Shown here in pieces: positions 6,560 to 7,950 of a DNA stretch of 7,950 nt. The stretch lies in NCBI GenBank assembly GCA_947627335.1, contig CANQVQ010000070.1, forward strand, positions 1 through 7,950. Reading direction: 5' to 3'. Numbering within the stretch: position 1 is the stretch's first letter; each line of letters begins with the position of its first letter. A program made the translations under genes and the position numbers. Below the pieces are notes generated by a model that made no database searches, was not told the origin of the DNA, and saw only the letters and a program-made list of their open reading frames with translations. The DNA is from an uncultured Clostridia bacterium (GTDB taxonomy: Bacteria; Bacillota; Clostridia; Oscillospirales; CAG-382).

Positions 6560-7950
6560 ATGAAGTACATTTTTGTCACAGGCGGTGTGATTTCCGGTCT
6601 TGGAAAAGGGATTACGGCGGCGGCGCTCGGCCGCCTGCTCAAGCAGCGCGGACTGAAGGTCGCGTCGCAGAAGCTGGACCCGTATATCAACGTGGACCCC
6701 GGGACGATGAACCCGTTGCAGCACGGGGAGGTCTATGTGACGGTTGACGGCGCGGAGACCGACCTCGACCTCGGGCATTACGAGCGGTTCATCGACGAGG
6801 ACCTCAACAAGTATTCCAACCTGACCACCGGGAAGGTCTACTGGAACGTGCTCAACAAGGAGCGTCGGGGGGAGTATCTGGGGGAAACCGTCCAGGTCAT
6901 TCCGCACATCACCAACGAGATCAAGGACTTCATCTACAACGTCGGCAAGAAGTCGGACGCGGACGTCGTCATCACGGAGATCGGCGGCACGGTCGGCGAC
7001 ATCGAAAGCCGTCCGTTCCTCGAAGCGATCCGGCAGGTCTCCCGCGAGGAAGGCAAGCAGAACTGCCTGTTCATTCACGTCACCTATATCCCGTATCTCC
7101 GTTTCGCCGGGGAACATAAATCCAAACCGACCCAACATTCGGTCAACGAATTGCAGTCCGTCGGCATCACGCCGGACATCATCGTCATGCGCTGCGACGA
7201 ACACGTCGACGAGAACATTCGGCGCAAGATCTCGCTTTTCTGCAACGTCAAGCCGGACTGCGTGATCGAAAACATCACGATCCCGGTGCTGTACGAAGCG
7301 CCGCTGATGCTCGAAAAGAGCAATTTCTCCGGCATCGTCTGTCGCGAACTCGGCATCGACGCTCCGCCGCCGGACCTGACGGAATGGCGTGCGATGATCG
7401 ACAAGATCAAGTCCCGCAGTCGGACGGTCCGCATCGCTCTGGTCGGAAAATACATCTCCCTGCACGACGCGTACCTCTCCGTCGCGGAATCCCTGCGGCA
7501 CGCCGGGTACGTCTACGGCGCGAAGATCGACATCGACTGGATCGATTCCGAAACGCTCGTCGAAAAGAGCTACGAGGAAATTCTCGCCGGACACGACGGC
7601 ATCCTCGTCCCGGGCGGCTTCGGCGCACGCGGGATCGAGGGCAAGATCCTCGCGGTCCGCTATGCGCGGGAGCACCGCGTGCCGTTCCTCGGCATCTGCC
7701 TCGGTATGCAGGTCGCCGTCATCGAGTTTGCGCGTGACGTCTGCGGATACGCCGACGCGGATTCGCTGGAGTTCAACGCGGACACCGCCCACCCGGTCAT
7801 CGGCTATATGCCCGACCAGAACGAGAAAATGGACAAAGGCGGCACGATGCGGCTCGGCGCCTACCCGTGTTCGCCGGTCGAAGGGACGCGGTTCTACGCC
7901 TGCTACGGCGGACAGCCGATCTCCGAGCGGCACCGCCACCGCTGTGAATT
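6560..7950 (+). CDS. pyrG: CTP synthase, 3'-truncated by the window edge
   Basis: CTP synthase converts UTP to CTP with ATP and glutamine, the last step of de novo pyrimidine nucleotide synthesis, in the cytosol. 463 codons are visible of a usual length near 535; the frame is still open at 7950. The synthetase domain starts with MKYIFVTGGVISGLGKG (P-loop, 1-17), then DPGTMNPLQHGEVYVT (46-61), GAETDLDLGHYERF (64-77) and ITEIGGTVGDIES (138-150). The UTP/CTP-binding block KSKPTQHSV (187-195) has Ser where Thr is usual. The class I glutamine amidotransferase domain begins near 290, with oxyanion segment PGGFGARG (351-358), nucleophile Cys380 in GICLGMQ, and Glu404, which aligns with the glutamine-binding Glu403 of E. 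coli. The catalytic His and Glu lie beyond the window. Near the edge the usual RHRHRY reads RHRHRC. Transcription is from its own promoter through a hairpin-containing leader, divergent from glnN, whose product glutamine is its substrate. Confidence 0.97.
   Translation, partial: MKYIFVTGGVISGLGKGITAAALGRLLKQRGLKVASQKLDPYINVDPGTMNPLQHGEVYVTVDGAETDLDLGHYERFIDEDLNKYSNLTTGKVYWNVLNKERRGEYLGETVQVIPHITNEIKDFIYNVGKKSDADVVITEIGGTVGDIESRPFLEAIRQVSREEGKQNCLFIHVTYIPYLRFAGEHKSKPTQHSVNELQSVGITPDIIVMRCDEHVDENIRRKISLFCNVKPDCVIENITIPVLYEAPLMLEKSNFSGIVCRELGIDAPPPDLTEWRAMIDKIKSRSRTVRIALVGKYISLHDAYLSVAESLRHAGYVYGAKIDIDWIDSETLVEKSYEEILAGHDGILVPGGFGARGIEGKILAVRYAREHRVPFLGICLGMQVAVIEFARDVCGYADADSLEFNADTAHPVIGYMPDQNEKMDKGGTMRLGAYPCSPVEGTRFYACYGGQPISERHRHRCE

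Noticed and set aside
6470..7939. 489-aa open frame on the - strand opposite pyrG
   Set aside because: It lies entirely antisense to an unmistakable CTP synthase. Its Arg/Asp/Val-rich composition is typical of a GC-rich shadow frame, and it has no motif.

Overview
The window is a GC-rich chromosomal segment that looks like core housekeeping sequence from a Gram-positive bacterium. The best fit is a high-GC member of Bacillota, class Clostridia. The reasons are a SecA ending in a CPC-x8-CC zinc motif, a Clostridia-like CTP synthase, a type III (GlnN) glutamine synthetase, strong GGAG-type ribosome binding sites and sigma-A promoters close to consensus. This placement comes from family resemblance, not a database search, and is moderately confident. 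Nothing resembles a phage, transposon, CRISPR array, tRNA or rRNA.

Layout. From the left edge to 4151, three genes run on the + strand as an apparent operon: the 3' part of secA (its 5' end lies outside the window), then two uncharacterised polytopic membrane proteins (219 aa and about 451 aa). The spacing is tight: a 3-nt gap, then a 32-nt overlap. A hairpin with a U-tract at about 4174-4213 ends this unit and can also serve the convergent gene. The next gene, on the - strand (4219-6273), is a complete 684-aa glutamine synthetase of the GlnN family. A 286-bp AT-rich divergent intergenic region (6274-6559) follows. It holds a sigma-A promoter for glnN, a 19-bp imperfect palindrome, a perfect-consensus sigma-A promoter for pyrG, and a terminator-like hairpin inside the pyrG leader. 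pyrG (CTP synthase) starts at 6560 and runs off the right edge.

How the genes fit together. GlnN makes glutamine from glutamate and ammonia; PyrG uses glutamine as nitrogen donor to turn UTP into CTP. The two are divergent from one compact regulatory region, so nitrogen assimilation and pyrimidine synthesis sit side by side. SecA drives Sec-dependent export, and the membrane proteins behind it have no function I can assign.

The most interesting non-coding signal is the pyrG leader. A consensus promoter is followed within about 10 nt by a terminator-like structure upstream of the start codon, which suggests transcription attenuation. The predicted transcript start lacks the GGGC initiation sequence used in the known Bacillus-type CTP-sensing mechanism. 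I found no convincing novel multi-gene system in this window.
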